Source: Amia ocellicauda (lineage: Eukaryota > Chordata > Actinopteri > Amiiformes > Amiidae). From it: 64,000 nt of DNA. The stretch lies in NCBI RefSeq assembly GCF_036373705.1, contig NC_089851.1, forward strand, positions 56,185,940 through 56,249,939. Direction: 5' to 3'. The translations under genes and the position numbers were made by a program. This document shows, one piece after another, positions 27,673-38,726 of this stretch (positions are counted from its first letter, which is position 1; each line of letters begins with the position of its first letter). The notes below the pieces were generated by a model. That model was not told the origin of the DNA. It did no database searches and saw only the letters and a program-made list of their open reading frames with translations.

Positions 27673-28937
27673 TGACCATTGGGGGAGCGATAGCAAGCAA
27701 GAGAGTTAGATATCAAGAGTCATAGATAGATAGATAGATAGATGGATGGACGGCAAGGCAAGCATCTGATTGACAGTGGTCCGTGATCTGCTGTTATGCT
27801 ACTATGCTACTGACCATTGGGGGAGCGATAACAAGCAAGAGAGTTAGATATCGAGAGTCATTGATAGATAGATAGATAGATAGATGGATGGACAGCAAGG
27901 CAAGCATCTGATTGACAGTGGTCCGTGATCTGCTGTTATGCTACTATGCTACTGACCATTGGGGGAGCGATAGCAAGCAAGAGAGTTAGATATCGAGAGT
28001 CATAGATAGATAGATAGATAGATGGATGGATGGACGGCAAGGCAAGCATCTGATTGACAGTGGTCCGTGATCTGCTGTTATGCTACAATGCTACTGACCA
28101 TTGGGGGAGCGATAGCAAGCAAGAGAGTTAGATATCAAGAGTCATAGATAGATAGATGGATGGATGGATGGACGGCAAGGCAAGCATCTGATTGACAGTG
28201 GTCCGTGATCTGCTGTTATGCTACTATGCTACTGACCATTGGGGGAGCGATAGCAAGCAAGAGAGTTAGATATCGAGAGTCATTGATAGATAGATAGATA
28301 GATGGATGGATGGATGGACGGCAAGGCAAGCATCTGATTGACAGTGGTCCGTGATCTGATGTTATGCTACTATGCTACTGACCATTGGGGGAGCGATAGC
28401 AAGCAAGAGAGTTAGATATCAAGAGTCATAGATAGATAGATAGATAGATAGATGGATGGATGGACGGCAAGGCAAGCATCTGATTGACAGTGGTCCATGA
28501 TCTGCTGTTATGCTACTATGCTACTGACCATTGGGGGAGCGATAGCAAGCAAGAGAGTTAGATATCGAGAGTCATAGATAGATAGATAGATAGATGGATG
28601 GATGGACGGCAAGGCAAGCATCTGATTGACAGTGGTCCGTGATCTGCTGTTATGCTACTATGCTACTGACCATTGGGGGAGCGATAGCAAGCAAGAGAGT
28701 TAGATATCGAGAGTCATAGATAGATAGATAGATAGATGGATGGATGGACGGCAAGGCAAGCTCCTGATTGACAGTGGTCCGTGATCTGCTGTTATGCTAC
28801 TATGCTACTGACCATTGGGGGAGCGATAGCAAGCAAGAGAGTTAGATATTGAGAGTCATAGATAGATAGATGGATGGATGGACGGCAAGGCAAGCTCCTG
28901 ATTGACAGTGGTCCGTGATCTGCTGTTATGCTACTAT
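27673..28937 (+). repeat. Satellite block B between modules 1 and 2
   Basis: About nine monomers of the same satellite in the same orientation. Its last monomers match those before module 1 (for example GCAAGCTCCTGATTG and GATATTGAGAGTC shortly before the junction), so module plus block forms a unit of about 2.17 kb. Confidence 0.95.
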
Positions 28938-28959
28938 CAGCAGCAGCAGCTGCAGATTT

Positions 28960-29033
28960 GGCGCCGTGGCTCAGTTGGTTAAAGCGCCTGTCTAGTAAAC
29001 AGGAGGTCCTGGGTTCAAATCCCAGCGGTGCCT
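28960..29033 (+). tRNA. tRNA-Thr(AGT), module 2
   Basis: Identical in all 74 positions to the module 1 gene: anticodon AGT, complete acceptor and anticodon stems, and B box GGTTCAAATCC. A functional candidate. Confidence 0.9.
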
Positions 29034-29319
29034 TAGGCGGGCTTTCTGTGCTCCTTGCGAAGCTTGTGCTTCCGCTTTGTCGACCATCAGTTTTAGCAAG
29101 ATAGGCTTATCGTAAAGCCATCAGAGGACGTAATGAACCGGAAAGCCAACTGGACAGACGCCGGATTGTACAGAAGAACCAAAACCCTAAGGACACGCGC
29201 TACGGCCTACATCCAATTCCCATTACCGCCCCTGGACAGTCGCAACAGGGAGCTTGTTGCTCCCGTCAACCTTACGTTTTCACCTCTGTGTGCTTCCTTT
29301 GTTGCAGCCTGCATCCAGA

Positions 29320-29434
29320 TTTTGTTTTGTTTTGTTTTGTTTTGTTTTGTTTTGTTTTGTTTTGTTTTGTTTTGTTTTGTTTTGTTTTGTTTTGTTTTGT
29401 TTTGTTTTGTTTTGTTTTGTTTTGTTTTGTTTTG
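29320..29434 (+). repeat. (TTTTG)23 tract
   Basis: Twenty-three perfect TTTTG units between the two threonine tRNAs of module 2. Seven units more than module 1, which explains the 35-bp length difference between otherwise matching segments. Confidence 0.95.
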
Positions 29435-29477
29435 TGCCTTACACCTGAGTGTAGGCACTGGGGAATGGGAGAGTCCT

Positions 29478-29551
29478 GGCACCGTGGCTTAGTTGGTCAA
29501 AGCGCCTGTCTTGTAAACAGGAAACCCTGGGTTTGACTCCCAGCAGTGCCT
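29478..29551 (+). tRNA. tRNA-Thr(TGT), module 2, probably degenerate
   Basis: Same as the module 1 copy except that the B box reads GGTTTGACTCC: invariant C56 is T here and was G in module 1. Two different changes at one invariant base point to independent decay or to a hotspot at this CpG. Confidence 0.75.
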
Positions 29552-29715
29552 TGGTTTATGTTGGCCTAGGCAATGGAAAGGAAGTTTCTAAACGCTCAAT
29601 ACATTTTTGCACGACGGCCGTCCGCAGCAAGCAGCTTAAGGTTACTGTAGCCGCAGTCTGGCAAGCTGACCGCCAGAAGTAGAAAAAATAACAAGGGGCG
29701 GGGGGAAAAGCAGGC

Positions 29716-29789
29716 CGTCCCTGGGTGGATTCGAACCACCATCCTTTCGGTTAAGAGCCAAACGCGCTGACCGATTGCGCCACAGACAT
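29716..29789 (-). tRNA. tRNA-Asn-type gene with CTT anticodon, module 2
   Basis: Loop CTCTTAA (anticodon CTT) on a tRNA-Asn body, with an intact B box GGTTCGAATCC but the same damaged 5' acceptor arm ATGTCTG as module 1. The TTTT terminator lies close to the 3' end on the minus strand. If expressed, the anticodon would be read as lysine on an asparagine tRNA body; the broken acceptor stem makes a stable product unlikely. Confidence 0.75.
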
Positions 29790-29879
29790 GATGTGGTTGC
29801 TGCAGTCGTGCAGTTCCTTCACAGTTGCCAAAAATCATTTCCAGCACACGATTTTCTTTGTCGTTGAATGCAACATACG

Positions 29880-31210
29880 TGACCATTGGGGGAGCGATAG
29901 CAAGCAAGAGAGTTAGATATCAAGAGTCATAGATAGATAGATAGATAGATGGATGGACGGCAAGGCAAGCATCTGATTGACAGTGGTCCGTGATCTGCTG
30001 TTATGCTACTATGCTACTGACCATTGGGGGAGCGATAACAAGCAAGAGAGTTAGATATCGAGAGTCATTGATAGATAGATAGATAGATAGATGGATGGAC
30101 AGCAAGGCAAGCATCTGATTGACAGTGGTCCGTGATCTGCTGTTATGCTACTATGCTACTGACCATTGGGGGAGCGATAGCAAGCAAGAGAGTTAGATAT
30201 CGAGAGTCATAGATAGATAGATAGATAGATGGATGGATGGACGGCAAGGCAAGCATCTGATTGACAGTGGTCCGTGATCTGCTGTTATGCTACAATGCTA
30301 CTGACCATTGGGGGAGCGATAGCAAGCAAGAGAGTTAGATATCAAGAGTCATAGATAGATAGATGGATGGATGGATGGACGGCAAGGCAAGCATCTGATT
30401 GACAGTGGTCCGTGATCTGCTGTTATGCTACTATGCTACTGACCATTGGGGGAGCGATAGCAAGCAAGAGAGTTAGATATCGAGAGTCATTGATAGATAG
30501 ATAGATAGATGGATGGATGGATGGACGGCAAGGCAAGCATCTGATTGACAGTGGTCCGTGATCTGATGTTATGCTACTATGCTACTGACCATTGGGGGAG
30601 CGATAGCAAGCAAGAGAGTTAGATATCAAGAGTCATAGATAGATAGATAGATAGATAGATGGATGGATGGACGGCAAGGCAAGCATCTGATTGACAGTGG
30701 TCCGTGATCTGCTGTTATGCTACTATGCTACTGACCATTGGGGGAGCGATAGCAAGCAAGAGAGTTAGATATCGAGAGTCATAGATAGATAGATAGATAG
30801 ATAGATGGATGGATGGACGGCAAGGCAAGCATCTGATTGACAGTGGTCCGTGATCTGCTGTTATGCTACAATGCTACTGACCATTGGGGGAGCGATAGCA
30901 AGCAAGAGAGTTAGATATCAAGAGTCATAGATAGATAGATGGATGGATGGATGGACGGCAAGGCAAGCATCTGATTGACAGTGGTCCGTGATCTGCTGTT
31001 ATGCTACTATGCTACTGACCATTGGGGGAGCGATAGCAAGCAAGAGAGTTAGATATCGAGAGTCATTGATAGATAGATAGATAGATGGATGGATGGATGG
31101 ACGGCAAGGCAAGCATCTGATTGACAGTGGTCCGTGATCTGATGTTATGCTACTATGCTACTGACCATTGGGGGAGCGATAGCAAGCAAGAGAGTTAGAT
31201 ATCAAGAGTC

Positions 31211-31256
<46 letters not shown>

Positions 31257-33594
31257 GGATGGATGGACGGCAAGGCAAGCATCTGATTGACAGTGGTCCG
31301 TGATCTGCTGTTATGCTACTATGCTACTGACCATTGGGGGAGCGATAGCAAGCAAGAGAGTTAGATATCGAGAGTCATAGATAGATAGATAGATAGATGG
31401 ATGGATGGACGGCAAGGCAAGCATCTGATTGACAGTGGTCCGTGATCTGCTGTTATGCTACAATGCTACTGACCATTGGGGGAGCGATAGCAAGCAAGAG
31501 AGTTAGATATCGAGAGTCATAGATAGATAGATAGATAGATGGATGAATGGACGGCAAGGCAAGCACCTGATTGACAGTGGTCCGTGATCTGCTGTTATGC
31601 TACTATGCTACTGACCATTGGGGGAGCGATAGCAAGCAAGAGAGTTAGATATCGAGAGTCATAGATAGATAGATAGATGGATGGATGGACGGCAAGGCAA
31701 GCATCTGATTGACAGTGGTCCGTGATCTGCTGTTATGCTACTATGCTACTGACCATTGGGGGAGCGATAGCAAGCAAGAGAGTTAGATATCGAGAGTCAT
31801 TGATAGATAGATAGATAGATGGATGGATGGATGGACGGTAAGGCAAGCATCTGATTGACAGTGGTCCGTGATCTGCTGTTATGCTACTATGCTACTGACC
31901 ATTGGGGGAGCGATAGCAAGCAAGAGAGTTAGATATCGAGAGTCATTGATAGATAGATAGATGGATGGATGGATGGACGGCAAGGCAAGCATCTGATTGA
32001 CAGTGGTCCGTGATCTGCTGTTATGCTACTATGCTACTGACCATTGGGGGAGCGATAGCAAGCAAGAGAGTTAGATATCGAGAGTCATAGATAGATAGAT
32101 AGATAGATGGATGGATGGCAAGGCAAGCATCTGATTGACAGTGGTCCGTGATCTGCTGTTATGCTACTATGCTACTGACCATTGGGGGAGCGATAGCAAG
32201 CAAGAGAGTTAGATATCGAGAGTCATTGATAGATAGATAGATAGATGGATGGATGGATGGACGGTAAGGCAAGCATCTGATTGACAGTGGTCCGTGATCT
32301 GCTGTTATGCTACTATGCTACTGACCATTGGGGGAGCGATAGCAAGCAAGAGAGTTAGATATCGAGAGTCATAGATAGATAGATAGATAGATGGATGGAT
32401 GGACGGCAAGGCAAGCATCTGATTGACAGTGGTCCGTGATCTGCTGTTATGCTACAATGCTACTGACCATTGGGGGAGCGATAGCAAGCAAGAGAGTTAG
32501 ATATCAAGAGTCATAGATAGATAGATAGATAGATGGATGGATGGACGGCAAGGCAACCATCTGATTGACAGTGGTCCGTGATCTGCAGTTATGCTACTAT
32601 GCTACTGACCATTGGGGGAGCGATAGCAAGCAAGAGAGTTAGATATCGAGAGTCATTGATAGATAGATAGATAGATGGATGGATGGATGGACGGTAAGGC
32701 AAGCATCTGATTGACAGTGGTCCGTGATCTGCTGTTATGCTACTATGCTACTGACCATTGGGGGAGCGATAGCAAGCAAGAGAGTTAGATATCGAGAGTC
32801 ATTGATAGATAGATAGATGGATGGATGGATGGATGGACGGCAAGGCATGCATCTGATTGACAGTGGTCCGTGATCTGCTGTTATGCTACTATGCTACTGA
32901 CCATTGGGGGAGCGATAGCAAGCAAGAGAGTTAGATATCGAGAGTCATAGATAGATAGATAGATAGATGGATGGATGGACGGCAATGCAAGCATCTGATT
33001 GACAGTGGTCCGTGATCTGCTGTTATGCTACAATGCTACTGACCATTGGGGGAGCGATAGCAAGCAAGAGAGTTAGATATCAAGAGTCATAGATAGATAG
33101 ATAGATAGATGGATGGATGGACGGCAAGGCAACCATCTGATTGACAGTGGTCCGTGATCTGCAGTTATGCTACTATGCTACTGACCATTGGGGGAGCGAT
33201 AGCAAGCAAGAGAGTTAGATATCGAGAGTCATAGATAGATAGATAGATAGATGGATGGATGGATGGACGGCAAGGCAAGCATCTGATTGACAGTGGTCCG
33301 TGATCTGCTGTTATGCTACTATGCTACTGACCATTGGGGGAGCAATAATAAGCAAGAGAGTTAGATATCAAGAGTCATAGATAGATAGATAGATAGATGG
33401 ATGGACGGCAAGGCAAGCACCTGATTGACAGTGGTCCGTGATCTGCTGTTATGCTACTATGCTACTGACCATTGGGGGAGAGAAAGCAAGCAAGAGAGTT
33501 AGATATTGAGAGTCATAGATAGATGGATGGATGGATGGACGGCAAGGCAAGAACCTGATTGACAGCGGTCCGTGATCTGCTGTTATGCTACTAT
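29880..33594 (+). repeat. Satellite block C between modules 2 and 3
   Basis: About 26 monomers. The first part copies block B: the variant GATAACAAGC at 30035-30044 matches the one at 27828-27837 at the expected offset. One monomer near 31210-31255 has an expanded GATA run. Towards the end, substitutions such as GCAATAATAAGC accumulate near module 3. Confidence 0.95.
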
Positions 33595-33616
33595 CAGCAG
33601 CAGCAGCTGCAGGTTT

Positions 33617-33690
33617 GGCGCCGTGGCTCAGTTGGTTAAAGCGCCTGTCTAGTAAACAGGAGGTCCTGGGTTCAAATGCCAGCGGTGCCT
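33617..33690 (+). tRNA. tRNA-Thr(AGT), module 3, likely pseudogene
   Basis: Anticodon AGT and the acceptor stem are kept, but the B box reads GGTTCAAATGCC: C61 is G, which breaks the conserved G53-C61 pair closing the T loop. Likely inactive or poorly folded. Confidence 0.75.
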
Positions 33691-33976
33691 TAGGCGGGCT
33701 TTCTGTGCTCCTTGCGAAGCTTGTGCTTCCGCTTTGTCGACCATCAGTTTTAGCAAGATAGGCTTATCGTAAAGCCATCAGAGGACGTAATGAACCGGAA
33801 AGCCAACTGGACAGACACCGGTTTGTAAAGAAGAACCAGAACCCAAAGGACACGCGCTACGGCCAACGTCCAATTCCCATTACCGCCCCTGGACAGTCGC
33901 AACAGGGAGCTTGTTGCTCCCGTCAACCTTACGTTTTCACCTCTGTGTGCTTCCTTTGTTGCAGCCTGCATCCAGA

Positions 33977-34067
33977 TTTTGTTTTTGTTTTGTTTTGTTT
34001 TGTTTTGTTTTGTTTTGTTTTGTTTTGTTTTGTTTTGTTTTGTTTTGTTTTGTTTTGTTTTGTTTTG
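33977..34067 (+). repeat. (TTTTG)~18 tract with one 5-T unit
   Basis: TTTTG units with one TTTTTG near the start (33982-33987). The position between the two threonine tRNAs is the same as in modules 1, 2 and 5. Confidence 0.95.
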
Positions 34068-34110
34068 TGCCTTACACCTGAGTGTAGGCACTGGGGAATG
34101 GGAGAGTCCT

Positions 34111-34184
34111 GGCACCATGGCTTAGTTGGTCAAAGCGCCTGTCTTGTAAACAGGAAACCCTGAGTTTGACTCCCAGCAGTGCCT
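34111..34184 (+). tRNA. tRNA-Thr(TGT), module 3, likely pseudogene
   Basis: Anticodon TGT. The acceptor arm is GGCACCA (position 7 G to A, pair lost), and the T arm reads GAGTTTGACTCC, with both a stem base and C56 changed. Probably dead. Confidence 0.72.
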
Positions 34185-34348
34185 TGGTTTATGTTGGCCT
34201 AGGCAATGGAAAGGAAGTCTCTAAACGCTCAATACATTTTTGCACGACGGCCGTCCGCAGCAAGCAGCTTAAGGTTACTGTAGCCGCAGTCTGGCAAGCT
34301 GACCGCCAGAAGTAGAAAAAATAACAAGGGGCGGGGGGAAAAGCAGGC

Positions 34349-34422
34349 CGTCCCTGGGTGGATTCGAACCACCATCCTTTCGGTTAAGAGCCAAACGCGC
34401 TGACCGATTGCGCCACAGACAT
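34349..34422 (-). tRNA. tRNA-Asn-type gene with CTT anticodon, module 3
   Basis: Same as module 2: loop CTCTTAA, 5' acceptor arm ATGTCTG damaged, B box GGTTCGAATCC intact, TTTT terminator at 34339-34342 on the minus strand. Confidence 0.75.
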
Positions 34423-34512
34423 GATGTGGTTGCTGCAGTCGTGCAGTTCCTTCACAGTTGCCAAAAATCATTTCCAGCACACGATTTTCTTTGTCGTTGA
34501 ATGCAACATACG

Positions 34513-37496
34513 TGACCATTGGGGGAGCGATAGCAAGCAAGAGAGTTAGATATCAAGAGTCATAGATAGATAGATAGATAGATGGATGGACGGCAAGGCA
34601 AGCATCTGATTGACAGTGGTCCGTGATCTGCTGTTATGATACTATGCTACTGACCATTGGGGGAGCGATAGCAAGCAAGAGAGTTAGATATCAAGAGTCA
34701 TAGATAGATAGATAGATAGATGGATGGATGGACGGCAAGGCAAGCATCTGATTGACAATGGTCCGTGATCTGCAGTTATGCTACTATGCTACTGACCATT
34801 GGGGGAGCGATAGCAAGCAAGAGAGTTAGATATCGAGAGTCATAGATAGATAGATAGATAGATAGATGGATGGAAGGACGGCAAGGCAAGCATCTGATTG
34901 ACAGTGGTCCGTGATCTGCTGTTATGCTACAATGCTACTGACCATTGGGGGAGCGATAGCAAGCAAGAGAGTTAGATATCAAGAGTCATAGATAGATAGA
35001 TAGATAGATGGATGGATGGACGGCAAGGCAAGCATCTGATTGACAGTGGTCCGTGATCTGCAGTTATGCTACTATGCTACTGACCATTGGGGGAGCGATA
35101 GCAAGCAAGAGAGTTAGATATCGAGAGTCATAGATAGATAGATAGATAGATGGATGGATGGACGGCAAGGCAAGCATCTGATTGACAGTGGTCCGTGATC
35201 TGCTGATATGCTACTATTCTACTGACCATTGGGGTAGCGATAGTAAGCAAGAGAGTTAGATATCAAGAGTCATAGATAGATAGATAGATGGATGGATGGA
35301 TGGACGGCAAGGCAAGCATCTGATTGACAGTGGTCCGTGATCTGCTGTTATGCTACTATGCTACTGACCATTGGGGGAGCGATAGCAAGCAGGAGAGTTA
35401 GATATCGAGAGTCATAGACAGATAGATAGATAGATGGATGGATGGACGGCAAGGCAAGCATCTGATTGACAGCGGTCCGTGATCTGATGTTATGCTACTA
35501 TGCTACTGACCATTGGGGGAGCGATAGCAAGCAAGAGAGTTAGATATCGAGAGTCATAGATAGATGGATAGATAGATGGATAGATAGATAGATAGATAGA
35601 TAGATGGATGGACGGCAAGGCAAGCATCTGATTGACAGTGGTCCGTGATCTGATGTTATGCTACTATGCTACTGACCATTGGGAGAGCGATAGCAAGCAG
35701 GAGAGTTAGATATCGAGAGTCATAGACAGATAGATAGATAGATGGATGGATGGACGGCAAGGCAAGCATCTGATTGACAGTGGTCCGTGATCTGCTGTTA
35801 TGCTACTATGCTACTGACCATTGAGGGAGCGATAGCAAGCAAGAGAATTAGATATCGAGAGTCATAGATAGATATATAGATGGATGGACGGCAAGGCAAG
35901 CATCTGATTGACAGTGGACCGTGATCTGCTGTTATGCTACTATGCTACTGACCATTGGGGGAGCGATAGCAAGCAGGAGAGTTAGATATCGAGAGTCATA
36001 GACAGATAGATAGATAGATGGATGGATGGACGGCAAGGCAAGCATCTGATTGACAGTGGTCCGTGATCTGCTGTTATGCTACTATGCTACTGACCATTGA
36101 GGGAGCGATAGCAAGCAAGAGAATTAGATATCGAGAGTCATAGATAGATATATAGATGGATGGACGGCAAGGCAAGCATCTGATTGACAGTGGTCCGTGA
36201 TCTGCTGTTATGCTACTATGCTACTGACCATTGAGGGAGCGATAGCAAGCAAGAGAATTAGATATCGAGAGTCATAGATAGATATATAGATGGATGGACG
36301 GCAAGGCAAGCATCTGATTGACAGTGGTCCATGATCTGCTGTTATGCTACTATGCTACTGACCATTGGGGGAGCGATAGCAAGCAAGAGAGTTAGATATC
36401 AAGAGTCATAGATAGATAGATAGATGGATGGATGGACGGCAAGGCAAGCATCTGATTGACAGTGGTCCGTGATCTGCTGTTATGCTACAATGCTACTGAC
36501 CATTGGGGGAGCGATAGCAAGCAAGAGAGTTAGATATCGAGAGTCATAGATAGATAGATAGATAGATAGATGGATGGATGGACGGCAAGGCAAGCATCTG
36601 ATTGACAGTGGTCCATGTTCTGCTGTTATGCTACAATGATACTGACCATTGGGGGAGCGATACCAAGCAAGAGAGTTAGATATCGAGAGTCATAGATAGA
36701 TGGATGGATGGATGGACGGCAAGGCAAGCATCTGATTTACAGTGGTCCGTGATCTGCTGTTATGCTACTATGCTACTGACCATTGGGGAACGATAGCATG
36801 CAAGAGAGTTAGATATCGAGAGTCATAGCTAGATAGATAGATAGATGGATGGATGGACGGCAAGGCAAGCATCTGATTGACAGTGGTCTGTGATCTGCTG
36901 TTATGCTACTATGCTACTGACCATTGAGGGAGCGATAGCAAGCAAGAGATTTAGATATCGAGAGTCATCGATAGATATATAGATGGATGGACGGCAAGGC
37001 AAGCATCTGATTGACAGTGGTCCGAGATCTGCTGTTATGCTACTATGCTACTGACCATTGGGGGAGCGATAGCAAGCAAGAGAGTTAGATAGCGAGAGTC
37101 ATAGATAGATAGATAGATAGATAGATGGATGGATGGACGGCAAGGCAAGCATCTGATTGACAGTGGTCCGTGAACTGCTGTTATGCTACTATGCTACTGA
37201 CCATTGGGGGAGCGATAGCAAGCAAGAGAGTTAGATATCGAGAGTCATAGATAGATAGATAGATAGATAGATGGATGGATGGATGGCAAGGCAAGCATCT
37301 GATTGACAGTGGTCCGTGATCTGCTGTTATGCTACTATGCTACTGACCATTGGGGGAGCGATAGCAAGCAAGAGAGTTATATATCGAGAGTCATAGATAG
37401 ACAGATAGATAGATAGATAGATGGATGGATGGATGGATGGACGGCAAGGCAAGCACCTGATTGACAGCGGTCCGTGATCTGCTGTTATGCTACTAT
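34513..37496 (+). repeat. Satellite block D, diverged, with shortened monomers
   Basis: About 21 monomers with many private substitutions. It includes a local subfamily with TTGAGGGAGC, GAGAATTAGATATC and a GATATATAGATGG core (35821, 36097, 36231). These monomers are only about 134-138 bp because the GATA core is shorter. They alternate with monomers carrying CATAGACAGATAG. Confidence 0.95.
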
Positions 37497-37518
37497 CAGC
37501 AGCAGCAGCGGCAGATTT

Positions 37519-37592
37519 GGCGCCGAGGCTTAGTTGGTTAAAGCGCCTGTCTAGTAAACAGGAGGTCCTGGGTTTAAATCCCAGCGGTGCCT
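37519..37592 (+). tRNA. tRNA-Thr(AGT), module 4, recombinant and probably weak
   Basis: Anticodon AGT with good acceptor and anticodon stems. T8 is changed to A (GGCGCCGAGG) and the B box is GGTTTAAATCC (C56 to T). The D arm has CTTAG, as in the Thr(TGT) genes, rather than CTCAG, so the gene looks like an AGT/TGT hybrid. Function doubtful. Confidence 0.72.
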
Positions 37593-37756
37593 TGGTTTAT
37601 GTTGGCCTAGGCAATGGAAAGGAAGTTTCTAAACGCTCGATACATTTTTGCAAGATGGCCGTCCGCAGCAAGCAGCTTAAGGTTACTGTAGCCGCAGTCT
37701 GGCAAGCTGACCGCCAGAAGTAGAAACAATAACAAGGGGCGGGGGGAAAAGTGGGC

Positions 37757-37830
37757 CGTCCCTGGGTGGGTTCGAACCACCATCCTTTCGGTTAACAGCC
37801 GAACGCGCTGACCGATTGCGCCACAGAGAC
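37757..37830 (-). tRNA. tRNA-Asn(GTT), module 4
   Basis: 74 nt on the minus strand. Acceptor GTCTCTG/CAGGGAC is complete, the discriminator is G, the anticodon stem is TTCGG/CCGAA with loop CTGTTAA (anticodon GTT), and the B box is GGTTCGAACCC. AAAA at 37747-37750 supplies a TTTT terminator seven nucleotides past the 3' end. A fully functional candidate and the intact counterpart of the CTT-anticodon copies in modules 1-3. Confidence 0.92.
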
Positions 37831-37930
37831 AGACGGAGGTGTTGCGGTTGCTGCAGTCGTGCAGTTCCTTCACAGTTGCCAGAAATCATTTCCAGCACAC
37901 GATTTTCTTTGTCGTTGAATGCAACATACG

Positions 37931-38037
37931 TGACCATTGGAAGAGCGATAGCAAGCAAGAGAGTTAGATATCGAGAGTCATAGATAGATAGATAGATAGA
38001 TGGATGGATGGATGGACGGCAAGGCAAGCATCTGATT
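37931..38037 (+). repeat. Satellite block E, less than one monomer
   Basis: A partial monomer (TGACCATTGG to GCATCTGATT) between modules 4 and 5. It stops before ACAGTGGTCC and runs directly into module spacer sequence GCAAGATAGGCTTATCG. This junction is not shared with any other module. Confidence 0.88.
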
Positions 38038-38261
38038 GCAAGATAGGCTTATCGTAAAGCCATCAGAGGACGTAATGAACCGGAAAGCCAACTGGACAGA
38101 CGCCGGTTTGTAAAGATGAACCAGAACCCAAAGGTCACGCGCTACGGCCAACATCCAATTCCCATTGCCGCCCCTGGACAGTCGCAACAGGGAGCTTGTT
38201 GCTCCTCTCAACCTTACGTTTTCACCTCTGTGTGCTTCCTTTGTTGCAGCCTGCATCCAGA

Positions 38262-38371
38262 TTTTGTTTTGTTTTGTTTTGTTTTGTTTTGTTTTGTTTT
38301 GTTTTGTTTTGTTTTGTTTTGTTTTGTTTTGTTTTGTTTTGTTTTGTTTTGTTTTGTTTTGTTTTGTTTTG
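38262..38371 (+). repeat. (TTTTG)22 tract
   Basis: Twenty-two perfect TTTTG units upstream of the intact Thr(TGT) gene of module 5. Confidence 0.95.
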
Positions 38372-38414
38372 TGCCTTACACCTGGGTGTAGGCACTGGGG
38401 AAAGAGAGAGTCCT

Positions 38415-38488
38415 GGCACCGTGGCTTAGTTGGTCAAAGCACCTGTCTTGTAAACAGGAAACCCTGGGTTCGACTCCCAGCAGTGCCT
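38415..38488 (+). tRNA. tRNA-Thr(TGT), module 5, best preserved copy
   Basis: 74 nt, anticodon TGT in loop CTTGTAA. The B box GGTTCGACTCC matches the consensus, unlike modules 1-3. The only flaws are the C6-A67 acceptor mismatch common to all copies and A26. No early T run; TTTTT lies some 50 nt downstream. The likeliest functional TGT gene in the window. Confidence 0.87.
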
Positions 38489-38652
38489 TGGTTTATGTTG
38501 GCCTAGGCAATAGAAAGGAAGTTTCTAAACGCTCAATACATTTTTGCAAGATGGCCGTCCGCAGCAAGCAGCTTAAGGTTACTGTAGCCGCAGTCTGGCA
38601 AGCTGACCGCCAGAAGTAGAAACAATAACAAGGGGCGGGGGGAAAAGTGGGC

Positions 38653-38726
38653 CGTCCCTGGGTGGATTCGAACCACCATCCTTTTGGTTAACAGCCAAAC
38701 ACGCTGACCGATTGCGCCACAGAGAC
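38653..38726 (-). tRNA. tRNA-Asn(GTT), module 5
   Basis: 74 nt on the minus strand. Complete acceptor GTCTCTG/CAGGGAC, anticodon loop CTGTTAA (GTT), anticodon stem TTTGG/CCAAA, and B box GGTTCGAATCC. AAAA at 38643-38646 supplies the terminator. A functional candidate. Confidence 0.92.

Larger units (their letters stand above)
28938..29879 (+). other. tRNA module 2 embedded in satellite
   Basis: A near copy of module 1 with identical satellite junctions and the same gene order. Most of the length difference is the longer (TTTTG)n tract, 23 units against 16. Thr(AGT) starts 2172 bp after its copy in module 1. Confidence 0.9.
33595..34512 (+). other. tRNA module 3 embedded in satellite, all tRNAs damaged
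   Basis: Same gene order and satellite junctions as modules 1 and 2, with more substitutions. Each of its three tRNA genes carries a disabling change. Confidence 0.88.
37497..37930 (+). other. tRNA module 4, internally deleted
   Basis: Only 434 bp. The left junction and CAG run are as in modules 1-3, but tRNA-Thr(AGT) is followed directly by TTGGTTTATGTTGG, which elsewhere follows tRNA-Thr(TGT). The spacer, the (TTTTG)n tract and Thr(TGT) are missing. This is the product expected from recombination between the two similar threonine tRNA genes. Confidence 0.88.

Noticed and set aside
27051-38506. Open reading frames with FVLFC or KQNKT repeats on both strands
   Set aside because: They are translations of the (TTTTG)n tracts and of tRNA flanks. 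The same frames appear wherever the pentanucleotide lies, without codon bias or domains.
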